A DNA stretch of 64,000 nt from assembly GCF_029581575.1 (NCBI RefSeq), contig NZ_CP089975.1:1922001-1986000 (forward strand). Reading direction: 5' to 3'. Below, in pieces: positions 35,558-44,812 of the stretch. The translations under genes were made by a program, and so were the position numbers. The notes below the pieces were generated by a model. It searched no databases and had not been told where the DNA came from. It worked only from the letters and a program-made list of their open reading frames with translations. Position 1 is the stretch's first letter. Every line of letters begins with the position of its first letter. Source of the DNA: Moraxella nasibovis (GTDB taxonomy: Bacteria > Pseudomonadota > Gammaproteobacteria > Pseudomonadales > Moraxellaceae).

Positions 35558-37483
35558 TCACGCGTGATCGTTTTGGTCGTCTTGCAAGACATCCGCCGCC
35601 TCAGTGACATCATCTTCGCCCTGCTGCACCAACAGCTGCGGGCGCTCTGGACGGAAAGTCGCCATCGCAGTGCCCAGCACCTCTTCGATCAGCTCTCTGT
35701 TGTAGTAGGCGCTTGTACCGACCGACGCCACTGGCAAAATGCGTTTAAACCAGCTGACATTCAATTTGTCAATGTCAATAAAGTGCGACAAATCGTCTAG
35801 CTGCTTGGCAAAAGTGTCACCCGTGCGGTATTTTAGACCAACTTTTTGTAATTCTTGTTTCAGACCTGAATCCTGAGCATTGATAAAGAAAGCATTGCCC
35901 AGTGCCAGTGCTGTTAAGATCACTTGCTTTTCTTGCAGCTTGCTCAGATTGGCGCCAGACAGCACACCATAGGCAAGCTTGATGCCGTCAGCACCTGTCA
36001 AAGGCTTATCATAAATGAGTGCCAGCTGGTACACAGACTTTAATGACACCATCAGTAGCCAAGCTGTATCCGCCACCACGCCTTTGATACCAAACAGACC
36101 TGACAGACCACCCATCACCGCCAAAGCACGGTTTTGGTTTGCCACATCACGGGCAAAGTCGTCACGCTCAGCGTCTGTCAGATTTGCCAATTTGCCAAAG
36201 CGACTGTCTTTTTGTAGGTCTTTTTTCGCCCAGTTATTCGCCCAGTGTGCCGCCTTGTCAAAAATCGCCTTTGAAATGCCCTCAGCATTGGCAGACGGTG
36301 CGACCTTACCCACCAACGACTGTGCCGTGGCAAGCTTACCGCCAAACAGCTGCGAACCGATGGTCGCCGCTTGCGTTCTGAACGCATCTTCGCCAAAGTC
36401 TTGGTTGTTTAGATCGACCGAGACAAAGTTTGTGCGCTTGGACGCACCCACACCCGCAAAATAAGCACCAATCTTCGCCAAAATACCCGATTCAGGCTTG
36501 TCGGCATTTTCTGCTTGAATGCGCTCCACATCGCCTGCCACTGCATCTACCTTGTCTTTGGCAAATTCCACAGCGTCATCAGCCTTGCTCTTGATGTCGC
36601 CGCCCAGCTGCTCGGCTTTTTCTTTGAATTCAGCGCCTTTTTGCTCTGCATCTGCCTTGATGGCATCTACTTTTTCTTGAGCATCGGCTTTAAAATCATC
36701 AAATTTATTTTTTAGGTCATCTGCAACGCTTTGTGCCGCCACAGTCGCCTCGCTCACCGCCTCTTCTGCCTGCTGTTTTAGCTCGCTTGCCTTGTCTTTG
36801 GCAGCATCGATGGCACCGCTGACTTTGTCTTTTAGCTCCGCCGCTTTGTCCTCAATGTCTGACTGCACGCTTTGCGCCTTAGTCTTGGCAGTCTCCAAAG
36901 CCTCATCAGTCTTCGCCTTGGCATCATCAATCGCTGCCTCGCCTTGGGCTTTTAGATCATCAAACTTATCCTCAGCATCAGCTTTTAAAGTCTGTGCTTT
37001 ATCCAGTGCTTGCGTCTTGACCGCATCCGCCTTCTCCAAAGCCTGATCTTTTAGTGCATAAGCCTTATCTTCGACTTCCTCTTTAAGAGATGTCGCTGCC
37101 TCTTTGACTTCGCTCACCTGCTCTTTGGCGGCATCCAGCTTGTCTTGTGCCTGCTCTTTTACTTCCAAAGCCTTGTCTTCAACTTTATCTTTGATGTTGG
37201 CTTTATCGGCTGATTTGTCTTTTTTATCATCTTTGTCTTGATGAGCTTTTTCCGACTTATCTTTGCTTTCTTTGCCGCTTTCTTTACTTGGCTCATCTTC
37301 TGACTTGGCATCTTCTTGATCCACCGCGTCCTTGATAGAGCCTTTTACCACCAGCACATCTTGCACTGACTTATTGGCGATGTCCACATGACCGACAACT
37401 TCCACGCCATCCGTATTTTCTAAGGTCTCGGCAAGCTGATCAAGATTTTTGTTATTTACTTCATTGTTTGTTGCGTTTGACAT
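35558..37483 (-). CDS. EcsC-domain protein with long charged helical repeat region
   Basis: 641 aa. Residues about 55-100 are highly charged (Lys, Asp, Glu, Ser). Residues about 100-320 form a long run of roughly 11-residue Ala/Lys/Asp/Glu units such as DKAYALKDQALEKADAVK and DKAQTLKADAEDKFDDLK, an amphipathic helix like LEA or apolipoprotein repeats. The C-terminal half (about 340-600) looks like the EcsC family: FDKAAHWANNWAKKDL, then NRALAVMGGLSGLFGIKGVV with DTAWLLMVSLKSVYQLALIY and GANLSKLQEKQVILTALALG. The EcsC function is unknown. No signal peptide; the Gly-rich hydrophobic segments may insert into or lie on membranes. The gene stands alone, with a terminator. Confidence 0.8.
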   Translation of the reverse strand: MSNATNNEVNNKNLDQLAETLENTDGVEVVGHVDIANKSVQDVLVVKGSIKDAVDQEDAKSEDEPSKESGKESKDKSEKAHQDKDDKKDKSADKANIKDKVEDKALEVKEQAQDKLDAAKEQVSEVKEAATSLKEEVEDKAYALKDQALEKADAVKTQALDKAQTLKADAEDKFDDLKAQGEAAIDDAKAKTDEALETAKTKAQSVQSDIEDKAAELKDKVSGAIDAAKDKASELKQQAEEAVSEATVAAQSVADDLKNKFDDFKADAQEKVDAIKADAEQKGAEFKEKAEQLGGDIKSKADDAVEFAKDKVDAVAGDVERIQAENADKPESGILAKIGAYFAGVGASKRTNFVSVDLNNQDFGEDAFRTQAATIGSQLFGGKLATAQSLVGKVAPSANAEGISKAIFDKAAHWANNWAKKDLQKDSRFGKLANLTDAERDDFARDVANQNRALAVMGGLSGLFGIKGVVADTAWLLMVSLKSVYQLALIYDKPLTGADGIKLAYGVLSGANLSKLQEKQVILTALALGNAFFINAQDSGLKQELQKVGLKYRTGDTFAKQLDDLSHFIDIDKLNVSWFKRILPVASVGTSAYYNRELIEEVLGTAMATFRPERPQLLVQQGEDDVTEAADVLQDDQNDHA

Positions 37484-37804
37484 TTATTATCTCCTTTTCA
37501 ATTTCAATAACTATCAAAAACAAGCTAAGAGTATCACAAAATTCAGCGATTCGCTAAATAAATAAGTTAGGTGAATTGTTACCGTATCAAGCAATTATTA
37601 CAGAGCGTTTAATTAGTGAAAACCAAAACCGCCAAATCCATAAAAACACACAGCAATAAGCCAAAGCCAAGCCTATGTTTTGCCAAAAAATCATCAATCT
37701 TTGAGAAAACTTTCCCATCTTTCAAATAATTTGTTACAATAGTCAAAATACAAGTGTAAACTTTTTCTCAGCAAATTTGACTGGATAACTTAATAGGAAA
37801 CATC
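37484..37804. other. Divergent spacer between the EcsC-domain gene and fabB
   Basis: 321 bp, AT-rich. An extended -10, TGTTACAAT (37732-37740), faces fabB, with no good -35. I see no other feature. The EcsC gene promoter was not identified with confidence. Confidence 0.5.
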
Positions 37805-39037
37805 ATGAAACGAGTCGTCATCACAGGCATGGGCATTGTCTCAAACATTGGCAATGATTTGGCAAGCGTTACCGAAAATTTAAAGGCGGGCAAATCGGGC
37901 ATTATTTTTAATCAAAGCTATGCCGACAATGGCTTTAAATCGCAAGTTTCTGGCTCAATTGACAAAGACGCATTGGACACCGCCCAAATTGACCGCAAAT
38001 TAAAACGCTTTATGTCGGACGCAAGCCTATATGCCTATGTCTCAGCATTGTCTGCCATTGAGAGTGCAGGTCTCACCCTTGATGATGTGGCGGACAATGT
38101 GCGTGTGGCGGTGGTCGCAGGCTCGGGTGGGGCAAGCACGGCAGATGTCGTAAGTTCGGTGGATAACATGAAAGAAAAAGGACTTCGGGGCGTGGGGGCG
38201 GTTGCCGTGCCTAAGATTATGAGCAGTACGGTGTCAGCAACTTTGGCAACGGGGCTAAAAATCAAGGGCATTAGCTATTCGCTGTCGTCTGCCTGTGCCA
38301 CATCGAGCCACTGTGTCGGTCATGCCATGGAGCTGATTCAGCTTGGCAAGGCGGACGTGGTACTGGCAGGCGGTGGCGAGAGCGAGCATTGGACGCAGTC
38401 GTGTATGTTTGATGCGATGGGGGCGATGAGTACCCAGTACAACGACACGCCAACCACCGCCAGCCGTCCTTATGACACGACCCGTGATGGCTTTGTCATT
38501 GCAGGTGGTGGCGGTATGGTGGTCGTTGAGAGCTTAGAACACGCTACCGCTCGTGGGGCGAACATTTTGGCGGAGATTGTCGGCTATGGGGCAACCTCCG
38601 ATGGGGCGGAGATGGTTGCCCCAAGTGGCGAAGGGGCGACCCGTTGTATGCAAATCGCCCTAACGCAGGCAGGGCTTGACACGGTGGACTATGTTAATTC
38701 GCACGGCACCAGTACGCCACTTGGCGACATTACTGAGCTAAATGCCATCGCAGAGGTGTTTGGCGGTGCGGAAAAAACACCGCCGATTAGCTCCACCAAA
38801 TCAATGACAGGACATAGCCTAGGGGCGGTGGGCGTACAAGAGCTGATTTATTGTGTGCTAATGATGAATAATGACTTTATTGCCCCAAGCATTAACATCA
38901 CTGAGCTTGATGACGGAGCAAAACCTTTTGACATCGTGCGTGAGACTCGCCACACCAAGATTAACTCAGCAATGAGTAACAGCTTTGGTTTTGGCGGAAC
39001 GAACTCGGCGTTGGTGGTTAGGAAGTTTGAAGGTTAA
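37805..39037 (+). CDS. fabB: 3-oxoacyl-ACP synthase I
   Basis: 410 aa condensing enzyme for fatty-acid elongation, including the unsaturated branch. The catalytic Cys164 lies in [19 protein letters not shown]. The two histidines are in [12 protein letters not shown] and [11 protein letters not shown]. The N-terminus [19 protein letters not shown] and the Cys-His-His triad fit FabB rather than FabH. AGGAAACATC precedes the ATG. No fabA lies next to it, unlike in Pseudomonas. Ends in a strong terminator. Confidence 0.95.
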   Translation: MKRVVITGMGIVSNIGNDLASVTENLKAGKSGIIFNQSYADNGFKSQVSGSIDKDALDTAQIDRKLKRFMSDASLYAYVSALSAIESAGLTLDDVADNVRVAVVAGSGGASTADVVSSVDNMKEKGLRGVGAVAVPKIMSSTVSATLATGLKIKGISYSLSSACATSSHCVGHAMELIQLGKADVVLAGGGESEHWTQSCMFDAMGAMSTQYNDTPTTASRPYDTTRDGFVIAGGGGMVVVESLEHATARGANILAEIVGYGATSDGAEMVAPSGEGATRCMQIALTQAGLDTVDYVNSHGTSTPLGDITELNAIAEVFGGAEKTPPISSTKSMTGHSLGAVGVQELIYCVLMMNNDFIAPSINITELDDGAKPFDIVRETRHTKINSAMSNSFGFGGTNSALVVRKFEG

Positions 39038-39045
39038 ATAAACTT

Positions 39046-39076
39046 AAAAAAGCCCGTTGTGATGACGGGCTTTTTT
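39046..39076 (+). terminator. Terminator of fabB
   Basis: AAAAAAGCCCGT and ACGGGCTTTTTT pair perfectly around TGTGATG, nine bp after the stop. Confidence 0.88.
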
Positions 39077-39101
39077 GTGTTAATATGATTCGGACAATAA
39101 C

Positions 39102-39253
39102 ATATACCAACCGAATTTAAAAACTGGCACAAAATTCACCATTGAATGGTAGGGGCGAATGATATTCGCCCTTTTGTTTAAAACCTTGATTGATTGGGCA
39201 AATGTGATTTGCCCCTACAAAACCGTATCAAATTTATTGTTTGGTTGGTATAT
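39102..39253. mobile_element. MITE-like element with terminal inverted repeats
   Basis: A 152-bp element. ATATACCAACC at the left (39102-39112) and GGTTGGTATAT at the right (39243-39253) are exact inverted repeats. Inside are two GGGGCGAAT/ATTCGCCC-type hairpin halves (TAGGGGCGAATGATATTCGCC, then GGGCAAATGTGATTTGCCCC). There is no ORF, so it would need a transposase in trans. The same ends and similar length occur at 50217-50367. Confidence 0.7.
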
Positions 39254-39329
39254 TATGCTCATTTAAAACATAAAAACAATAATTTAAACTTGTAGGATTT
39301 TAGAATTTCATTAAAAAAATAGGTGTTAT

Positions 39330-39797
39330 ATGCCAAATAAACATATTTACAAAAGTATTTTTGGAGTTTTATTGCTTGTCCTTTTGGGGTGTCAGCCGCA
39401 AAACGCACCCAAACCCACCGAGCAGATAAACATTGACACAGCTCAGCCAAGCAAAGTAGCCCCGTCAGAACCATCGGTCTTTGTCGTATATTCAACCAAT
39501 CGGCAAGCAGTAGGCAATGCAGCTTTTTATACAGGCACGCTCAATGCCAAAAATGGCTGTTTGTACATCAATGACCTGTTGATTGTGATAACAGGTCTGT
39601 ATATTGATTGGCAAAATGAGCCGTTTTGGATTGGCAATCATCGGGGTGAAAAGTTTACACTTGGCGATGAAGTCAGCGTTGGCGGTTCACAAAGCAAAAA
39701 CTATGATGAATATTTGACTAATGGCGTAATTAACACCCCAAATTGCAAAGCTGAAAAAGTTTGGCATGCTGTCAATATTGACAAGCCATTTTTATGA
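39330..39797 (+). CDS. Putative lipoprotein, 155 aa
   Basis: Signal MPNKHIYKSIFGVLLLVLLG followed by the lipobox cysteine (LLGC), so outer-envelope lipidation is expected. The mature part has a Pro/Ser linker (about residues 22-50) and a small domain with PSVFVVYSTNRQAVGNAAFY, GCLYINDLLIVITGLYIDW and FTLGDEVSVGGSQS. That domain has two cysteines (GCLY near 76 and TPNCKAE near 141) that may form a disulfide. I do not recognise the family. AGGTG precedes the ATG. It lies between the MITE and pabB. Confidence 0.75.
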   Translation: MPNKHIYKSIFGVLLLVLLGCQPQNAPKPTEQINIDTAQPSKVAPSEPSVFVVYSTNRQAVGNAAFYTGTLNAKNGCLYINDLLIVITGLYIDWQNEPFWIGNHRGEKFTLGDEVSVGGSQSKNYDEYLTNGVINTPNCKAEKVWHAVNIDKPFL

Positions 39798-39878
39798 TGA
39801 TTAACCCTATTATTAAAATAGGGTTTTATTTTTGACAAACTTGCTTTACAATTTGCCTTTTTCTTTATCATTTTAACA

Positions 39879-41234
39879 ATGCTCACCCATCATTTTACCA
39901 CCACCCATAGCCCAAGCACCCTTACCGCCCTAATTGCCACACACCGCCCTGATTGGCAGGTGTGTTTTTTGAACAACAATCACCGTCCCGTGATTGGCAT
40001 TTGCCCAAAAACCGCTTGGCACATTGAATTTGACAGCACATTCACCGCCCACCGCTATGACCGCCACACAGGGCAAAGCTTTGCCTATGCCACCACTTAC
40101 AGCGATTGGCAAAAGGAACTCATCGCCTATGGCAAAAACTTGGATTGCCCCAGCCAAAAAGACGAATACACCCACGGCTTAATGGGCTTTATTGGCTATG
40201 ACATATCGGCTCACGAATTAAATCCTACCATCGGTATTAAAAAAAATCAGCCCTGTGCTTATTTGGGGCATTATGATGTTTATTTAAAAAAGAGCGATGC
40301 TGGATTTGAGCTTTTTGGCATTGATGTGGGTGAATTATTTTTTAATGAGATTAAAAATGATTTGGCGGATTTATTAAAAGAAACATTAACCCAACCCCAA
40401 CTCGCTCAATTTAATCCCACTTGGCAAAAACAAGATTACACCCAAGCCTTTAACCAAACCCAAGAATACATCAAAGCAGGCGATACTTATCAAATTAACC
40501 TTACCCAAAAATGGCAAGCGGATTTGGCTAATTTATCCAGCCATTTACCCAATTTACAACATCATATGAATGCTCCTTTTGCAGGTTATTTACAATTAAC
40601 CAATTTTGAATTATTGTCGGTATCGCCTGAATTATTTTTTGAATTTTATGGGGAAAATGGCGACATTCATCTTGTTACCAAACCCATCAAAGGCACACGC
40701 CCACGCCACGCCAATCCTACCATTGACGATGATTTAAAAAATGAACTTAAAAACAGCGAAAAGGATATTAGCGAAAATTTGATGATTGTGGATTTACTGC
40801 GTAATGACTTGGGCAAATATGCCAAAGTCAGCACGGTAAAAACACCCAAACGCTTTGCCATTGAAAGTTTTAAAAATGTGCATCACATGGTCAGCACCAT
40901 CACCGCCCAATTAAATAACAACCATTCTTTAACTGTTTTATTTGGTTCGCTTCCTGCTGGCTCAATCACGGGCACACCCAAAAAACGAGCCTGCGAAATC
41001 ATTCACGAGCTAGAAATTGCGCCACGGGGGGCGTATTGTGGCACGATGGGCTATATGAATTTTGATGGCACAGGCATTTGGAATGTGCTCATTCGCACCG
41101 CCCAAAAGTCGGACAAGACCGAGCTTTGGGCAGGCGGTGGCGTTACCATCAAATCAAACTTGGACAGCGAATACCAAGAATGCACCGATAAAGTGGGGGC
41201 GATTTTGGCGGTGTTTGAATCGGCAAGCATTTAA
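39879..41234 (+). CDS. pabB: Aminodeoxychorismate synthase component I
   Basis: 451 aa; makes 4-amino-4-deoxychorismate for folate synthesis with a PabA glutaminase. Chorismate-binding blocks are KPIKGTRPRHANP, SEKDISENLMIVDLLRNDLG, FKNVHHMVSTI, PAGSITGTPKKRACEIIHEL and RGAYCGTMGYM. The KPIKGT lysine is the nucleophile typical of PabB; TrpE has PIAGT. This distinguishes it from anthranilate synthase. The start is likely the ATG at 39879, although the Shine-Dalgarno is poor. It converges on pepP with a 15-bp gap and no terminator. Confidence 0.93.
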   Translation: MLTHHFTTTHSPSTLTALIATHRPDWQVCFLNNNHRPVIGICPKTAWHIEFDSTFTAHRYDRHTGQSFAYATTYSDWQKELIAYGKNLDCPSQKDEYTHGLMGFIGYDISAHELNPTIGIKKNQPCAYLGHYDVYLKKSDAGFELFGIDVGELFFNEIKNDLADLLKETLTQPQLAQFNPTWQKQDYTQAFNQTQEYIKAGDTYQINLTQKWQADLANLSSHLPNLQHHMNAPFAGYLQLTNFELLSVSPELFFEFYGENGDIHLVTKPIKGTRPRHANPTIDDDLKNELKNSEKDISENLMIVDLLRNDLGKYAKVSTVKTPKRFAIESFKNVHHMVSTITAQLNNNHSLTVLFGSLPAGSITGTPKKRACEIIHELEIAPRGAYCGTMGYMNFDGTGIWNVLIRTAQKSDKTELWAGGGVTIKSNLDSEYQECTDKVGAILAVFESASI

Positions 41235-41249
41235 AAGCAAATACCACGC

Positions 41250-43046
41250 TCAAATCGCCTGCGTACGCTCGATCAGCCACGCTTTAGCATCGCCATCTAC
41301 TCGGTCAATCAGCTCATCATGCACTTTTTTGTGATAACTATTAAGCCAGTCTTTTTCTTCTTTGGTCAATAGATTTGGCAGTATTAAGCGAGTGTCAAAC
41401 GGACAAAGCGTCAAATCCTCAAAACGGGCAAATTCGCCAAACTCTGTGTGATGAGCAGGCACGGTTGCGACCAAATTTTCCAGACGAATGCCCCATTTGC
41501 CTTCACGATACAGCCCTGGTTCGTTACTGGTAATCATGCCGTATTGCATGGTGCGTTCGGGCAAAGTGGGTGCATTACGAGAAATCACTTGCGGCCCTTC
41601 ATGCACATTTAAAAAATACCCCACGCCATGTCCTGTACCATGACCATAATCCAAACCCTGTTGCCAAAGCTCATTGCGTGCCAGCACATCCAGCTGAGCG
41701 GACGGTATGCCCATAGGATAGACCGCCCTTGCCAAGGCAATGTGTGCTTTTAATACATAAGTAACATCTTTTTTGGCGTCATCGCACACCACGCCAACAC
41801 TTGCCATGCGAGTGATGTCGGTCGTGCCGTTATAATACTGAGCCCCCGAGTCAATCAACAGCAGTCCATCGCCTTGTAAGGTCGCACAAGTATCGGCTTC
41901 GGCTCGGTAATGTACGATCGCCCCATTGCCACGAAAACCTGCAATCGTATCAAAACTGGCACAAACATGGTGTGGCTGCCGACTGCGTGCGTCATTAAGC
42001 AAAGTGTCAATATCCACTTCATTGAGCGTCTCGCCTGCATGGATACGCCGTTCAAAATCACTAAAAAACTCGCACAACGCCGCCCCATCTTGACGCATCG
42101 CTTCACGCACATGACCCAGCTCACGGTCGGTTTTGACTGCTTTTAGTACCGTACTTGGGCTCATCGCACGCTGGATATGGACGCTCTTTGGCACACTGGC
42201 GATGGTGTTTATGGCGACTTTGGCAGGATCAATGAGTAGCGAGCCTGACACCGTAGCAAGGGTGGACACCACAGAGTCATAATCTGCCACTTGAATGCCT
42301 GCCTCTTGCAAGGCGGCTTTTGCCTGAGCGTCTAATTTATCACCATCAACAAACAAAGTCGCCCCATCTGCACAAATCAATAAATGCGACAAAAACACAG
42401 GATTAAACGACACATCCATGCCACGCAAATTGGTCAGCCATGCAATGTCGTCCAAACTTGAAATCAGATGAAAATCCGCCCCCAGTGTTTGCATTTTTTG
42501 GCGAACTTGGCTCAGCTTATCCAAAGCAGACACATCAACAAATGCCGATGGATGCGGATAAATCGGCTCACAAGGCAAACCACATCTGTCTTGCCACACT
42601 TCTGCAAGCACATCCAACTTGGTCATTAGGCGGATATTCTTGGCACAAAAAATCTCATTTAAACGGTCAAATTCTGCCACCGACAGCACCGCCCCATCAA
42701 TGGCGACCACCGCCCCATCAGGCAAATAATCCGCCAAAAACTGCCCAAAGGTTGGGTGATTTTGCTCCATTTTTTGTAGCTCAATTCCCGTACCATCAAG
42801 CTGTATCGGTGCTTGTACCCAATAACGAGAATCCGTCCACAGCCCTGCGGTGTCGTGCGTCAAAACCAGCGTCCCCACCGAACCTGTAAAGCCAGACACC
42901 CAAGCACGACCCTGCCAATATTCAGGCAAATACTCAGACATGTGCGGATCAGCAGAAGGGATAATCAGAGCATCGATGCCGTGCGACTGCATGACTTGAC
43001 GAATGCGTGCGATACGCTCTTGACGAGCCTTTATAGAATTTGACAT
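41250..43046 (-). CDS. pepP: Aminopeptidase P (Xaa-Pro aminopeptidase), long form
   Basis: 598 aa, the three-domain long form: two creatinase-like N-terminal domains (first: IDALIIPSADPHMSEYLPEYW) and a C-terminal M24 catalytic domain. Metal ligands appear in DSGAQYYNGTTDITRM, GHGTGHGVGYFLNVHEGPQ and ITSNEPGLYREGKWGIRLEN. It removes an N-terminal residue before proline, and is probably cytosolic since no signal is present. ATG 43046 follows AAGGTAATTGTC; the 28 extra residues possible upstream are low-complexity. A long form like this is usual for several gammaproteobacteria and eukaryotes, unlike the 440-aa E. coli PepP. Confidence 0.92.
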   Translation of the reverse strand: MSNSIKARQERIARIRQVMQSHGIDALIIPSADPHMSEYLPEYWQGRAWVSGFTGSVGTLVLTHDTAGLWTDSRYWVQAPIQLDGTGIELQKMEQNHPTFGQFLADYLPDGAVVAIDGAVLSVAEFDRLNEIFCAKNIRLMTKLDVLAEVWQDRCGLPCEPIYPHPSAFVDVSALDKLSQVRQKMQTLGADFHLISSLDDIAWLTNLRGMDVSFNPVFLSHLLICADGATLFVDGDKLDAQAKAALQEAGIQVADYDSVVSTLATVSGSLLIDPAKVAINTIASVPKSVHIQRAMSPSTVLKAVKTDRELGHVREAMRQDGAALCEFFSDFERRIHAGETLNEVDIDTLLNDARSRQPHHVCASFDTIAGFRGNGAIVHYRAEADTCATLQGDGLLLIDSGAQYYNGTTDITRMASVGVVCDDAKKDVTYVLKAHIALARAVYPMGIPSAQLDVLARNELWQQGLDYGHGTGHGVGYFLNVHEGPQVISRNAPTLPERTMQYGMITSNEPGLYREGKWGIRLENLVATVPAHHTEFGEFARFEDLTLCPFDTRLILPNLLTKEEKDWLNSYHKKVHDELIDRVDGDAKAWLIERTQAI

Positions 43047-43182
43047 GACAATTACCTTTTTATATTTTTGACATCTAAAATGATAAAAATACTCACTGTT
43101 AAAATTGACTGTTAAAATTTTTAATAGCAATTTTTATCATCACAATCACCATTGTATCACAGCTTTTCCTATAAGCTCAATT

Positions 43183-43212
43183 TTGCGATAACTTAGCAAA
43201 TCATGGTACAAT
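43183..43212 (+). promoter_or_regulatory. Promoter for the MFS transporter gene
   Basis: -35 TTGCGA (43183-43188), extended -10 TGGTACAAT (TACAAT 43207-43212), spacer 18 bp. Confidence 0.5.
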
Positions 43213-43271
43213 CACGCTTTTTTACCTGCGTATCTTAATGACGCACTCACACGCCTTTTAACACCCAAAAA

Positions 43272-44441
43272 ATGACAATCACACAAATCCAACGACTGCG
43301 AACCTATCGAGTGGCACTGCTTGCCTTTGCTGCATTTATTTTTAACACCACCGAATTCATGCCAATCGCCCTACTCTCTGACATTGGCGCAAGCTTTGGC
43401 AGGTCGGTCGATGATGTCGGCATCATGATGACGGTCTATGCGTGGCTCGTGGCGCTGATGTCGCTGCCGCTCATGCTACTGACTGCCAACATGGAGCGAA
43501 AACGCCTACTGATGGGGATTTTCGCCCTATTCATCATCAGCCACGCCCTATCAGCAGTGGCGAATAGCTTTGGCGTTTTGCTTGTGGCTCGGGCAGGCGT
43601 GGCGTTTTCTCATGCCATTTTTTGGTCAATCACCGCAAGCCTTGTGGTTAGGCTTGCCGACAAACACAAAAAAGCCCAAGCCCTAGGACTGCTCGCCACA
43701 GGCTCAGCCCTTGCTGTGGTATTGGGCTTGCCCATTGGGCGACTGGTGGGGCAATGGCTCGGCTGGCGGACGAGCTTTGCTTTGATTGGTGTGCTTGCTT
43801 TGGTGTGTCTTGTGATTTTACACCGAATTTTACCCAAGCTGCCCAGTCGCAATGTCGGTAGCATTCAAAGCCTGCCTGACATCGTCAAAAACACGCCACT
43901 GCTGTTCGTCTATGGCATCATCTTGCTCATCGTGACGGCACATTTTACGGCGTACAGCTACATTGAGCCTTTTATGCTCAATATCGTGCAATTATCCGCC
44001 AGTGCAACGACTTGGATTTTGCTCATGTTTGGTGCGGCAGGGATTTTGACCAGCTGGCTGTTTGGGCGGTATTATGAGCGCTTGGGGCAGAGATTTTTAT
44101 GGGTGGCGCTGGTCTTGGTGGCAGCAGGATTATTTTTCATGCATATCTTGGCGGATGTTTCTGCGCTTTGGATTATGAATGCTTTTTTGTGGGGCATGGG
44201 GGCGACTGCCATCGGTCCGACTTTGCAGATGCAGGTGCTGCGCCTTGCGCCCAAATACACCGATGTGGCGATGAGCCTGTTTTCTGGGATTTTTAACATC
44301 GGCATTGGTGGCGGTGCTTTGGTAGGCAGCGTCGTCATCGGCACGCTTGGGCTGTCTTATGTAGGCTATGTCGGCATGGCGGTCGCATTGCTTGCGATGC
44401 TTACGCTCATCATTAGCAGTAAAATCCGTTCGCTATCTTAG
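43272..44441 (+). CDS. sotB: MFS sugar efflux transporter, SotB/YdeA-like
   Basis: 389 aa with about 12 membrane helices in two six-helix halves. The N-terminus FAAFIFNTTEFMPIALLSDI is the hallmark of the SotB/AraJ drug-proton antiporter group (FIFNTTEFxP). Further MFS signatures are MERKRLLMG in the loop between helices 2 and 3 and GSALAVVLGLPIGRLVGQWLG in helix 5. Members export sugars such as arabinose or IPTG, or drugs; the true substrate is unknown. Stand-alone gene with its own promoter. Confidence 0.88.
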   Translation: MTITQIQRLRTYRVALLAFAAFIFNTTEFMPIALLSDIGASFGRSVDDVGIMMTVYAWLVALMSLPLMLLTANMERKRLLMGIFALFIISHALSAVANSFGVLLVARAGVAFSHAIFWSITASLVVRLADKHKKAQALGLLATGSALAVVLGLPIGRLVGQWLGWRTSFALIGVLALVCLVILHRILPKLPSRNVGSIQSLPDIVKNTPLLFVYGIILLIVTAHFTAYSYIEPFMLNIVQLSASATTWILLMFGAAGILTSWLFGRYYERLGQRFLWVALVLVAAGLFFMHILADVSALWIMNAFLWGMGATAIGPTLQMQVLRLAPKYTDVAMSLFSGIFNIGIGGGALVGSVVIGTLGLSYVGYVGMAVALLAMLTLIISSKIRSLS

Positions 44442-44571
44442 CTTCGCCAAACCCCATTTTATAAAAGTAAAAATTTACTCACGGACATGGCATGGCAACT
44501 GATAAATATTGGGCCAATAAAAATAGTCGCAGACAAACTGTAAAATGACCATAAAATTTGATTTTAGGCAG

Positions 44572-44634
44572 TGGAGACGAACAATTTTTCGCCCAATAGT
44601 ACCAATGGGGCAAATCATCCGCCCCTACAAGTCG
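44572..44634. repeat. Palindromic repeat, GGGGCAAAT/GCCCC type
   Basis: GGAGACGAACAATTTTTCGCCC followed by GGGGCAAATCATCCGCCCCTAC, similar to the halves of the 39102-39253 element but without clear terminal repeats. Confidence 0.45.
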
Positions 44635-44705
44635 TAAAAAATCAGCTTGGGTGATTTTAAATGGATGGTTTACATCATTTATCATCGCATTAACATCGCA
44701 CCAAT

Positions 44706-44737
44706 AAAAAAGCCCTGCTTTACCAACAGGGCTTTTG
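44706..44737 (-). terminator. Terminator of the 44813-45229 gene
   Basis: AAAAGCCCTG and CAGGGCTTTT pair perfectly around TTGGTAAAG on the minus strand. It is symmetric and may also stop sotB read-through. Confidence 0.8.
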
Positions 44738-44812
44738 ACGGGCAGGCTGCACCAGCCCATTTTTAAAGATTTTTTGATTGTCAATGTCAAAAACACCGAC
44801 AATCAGCAAGCA

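Larger units (their letters stand above)
44442..44812. other. Spacer after sotB with repeat and terminator
   Basis: 371 bp. It holds a GGGGCGAAT-type repeat (44572-44634) and the terminator of the minus-strand gene (44706-44737). An open frame across it translates repeat DNA and is not considered a gene. Confidence 0.6.

Noticed and set aside
35700-37100. Possible tandem DNA repeat or CRISPR-like array in the EcsC-domain gene
   Set aside because: Periodicity is at the protein level (about 11 residues) with variable DNA. There are no identical repeats or spacers.
44479-44802. 107-aa open frame on the minus strand after sotB
   Set aside because: It runs through a palindromic repeat and the terminator of the next gene. 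The translation reads like repeat DNA, and there is no ribosome-binding site.
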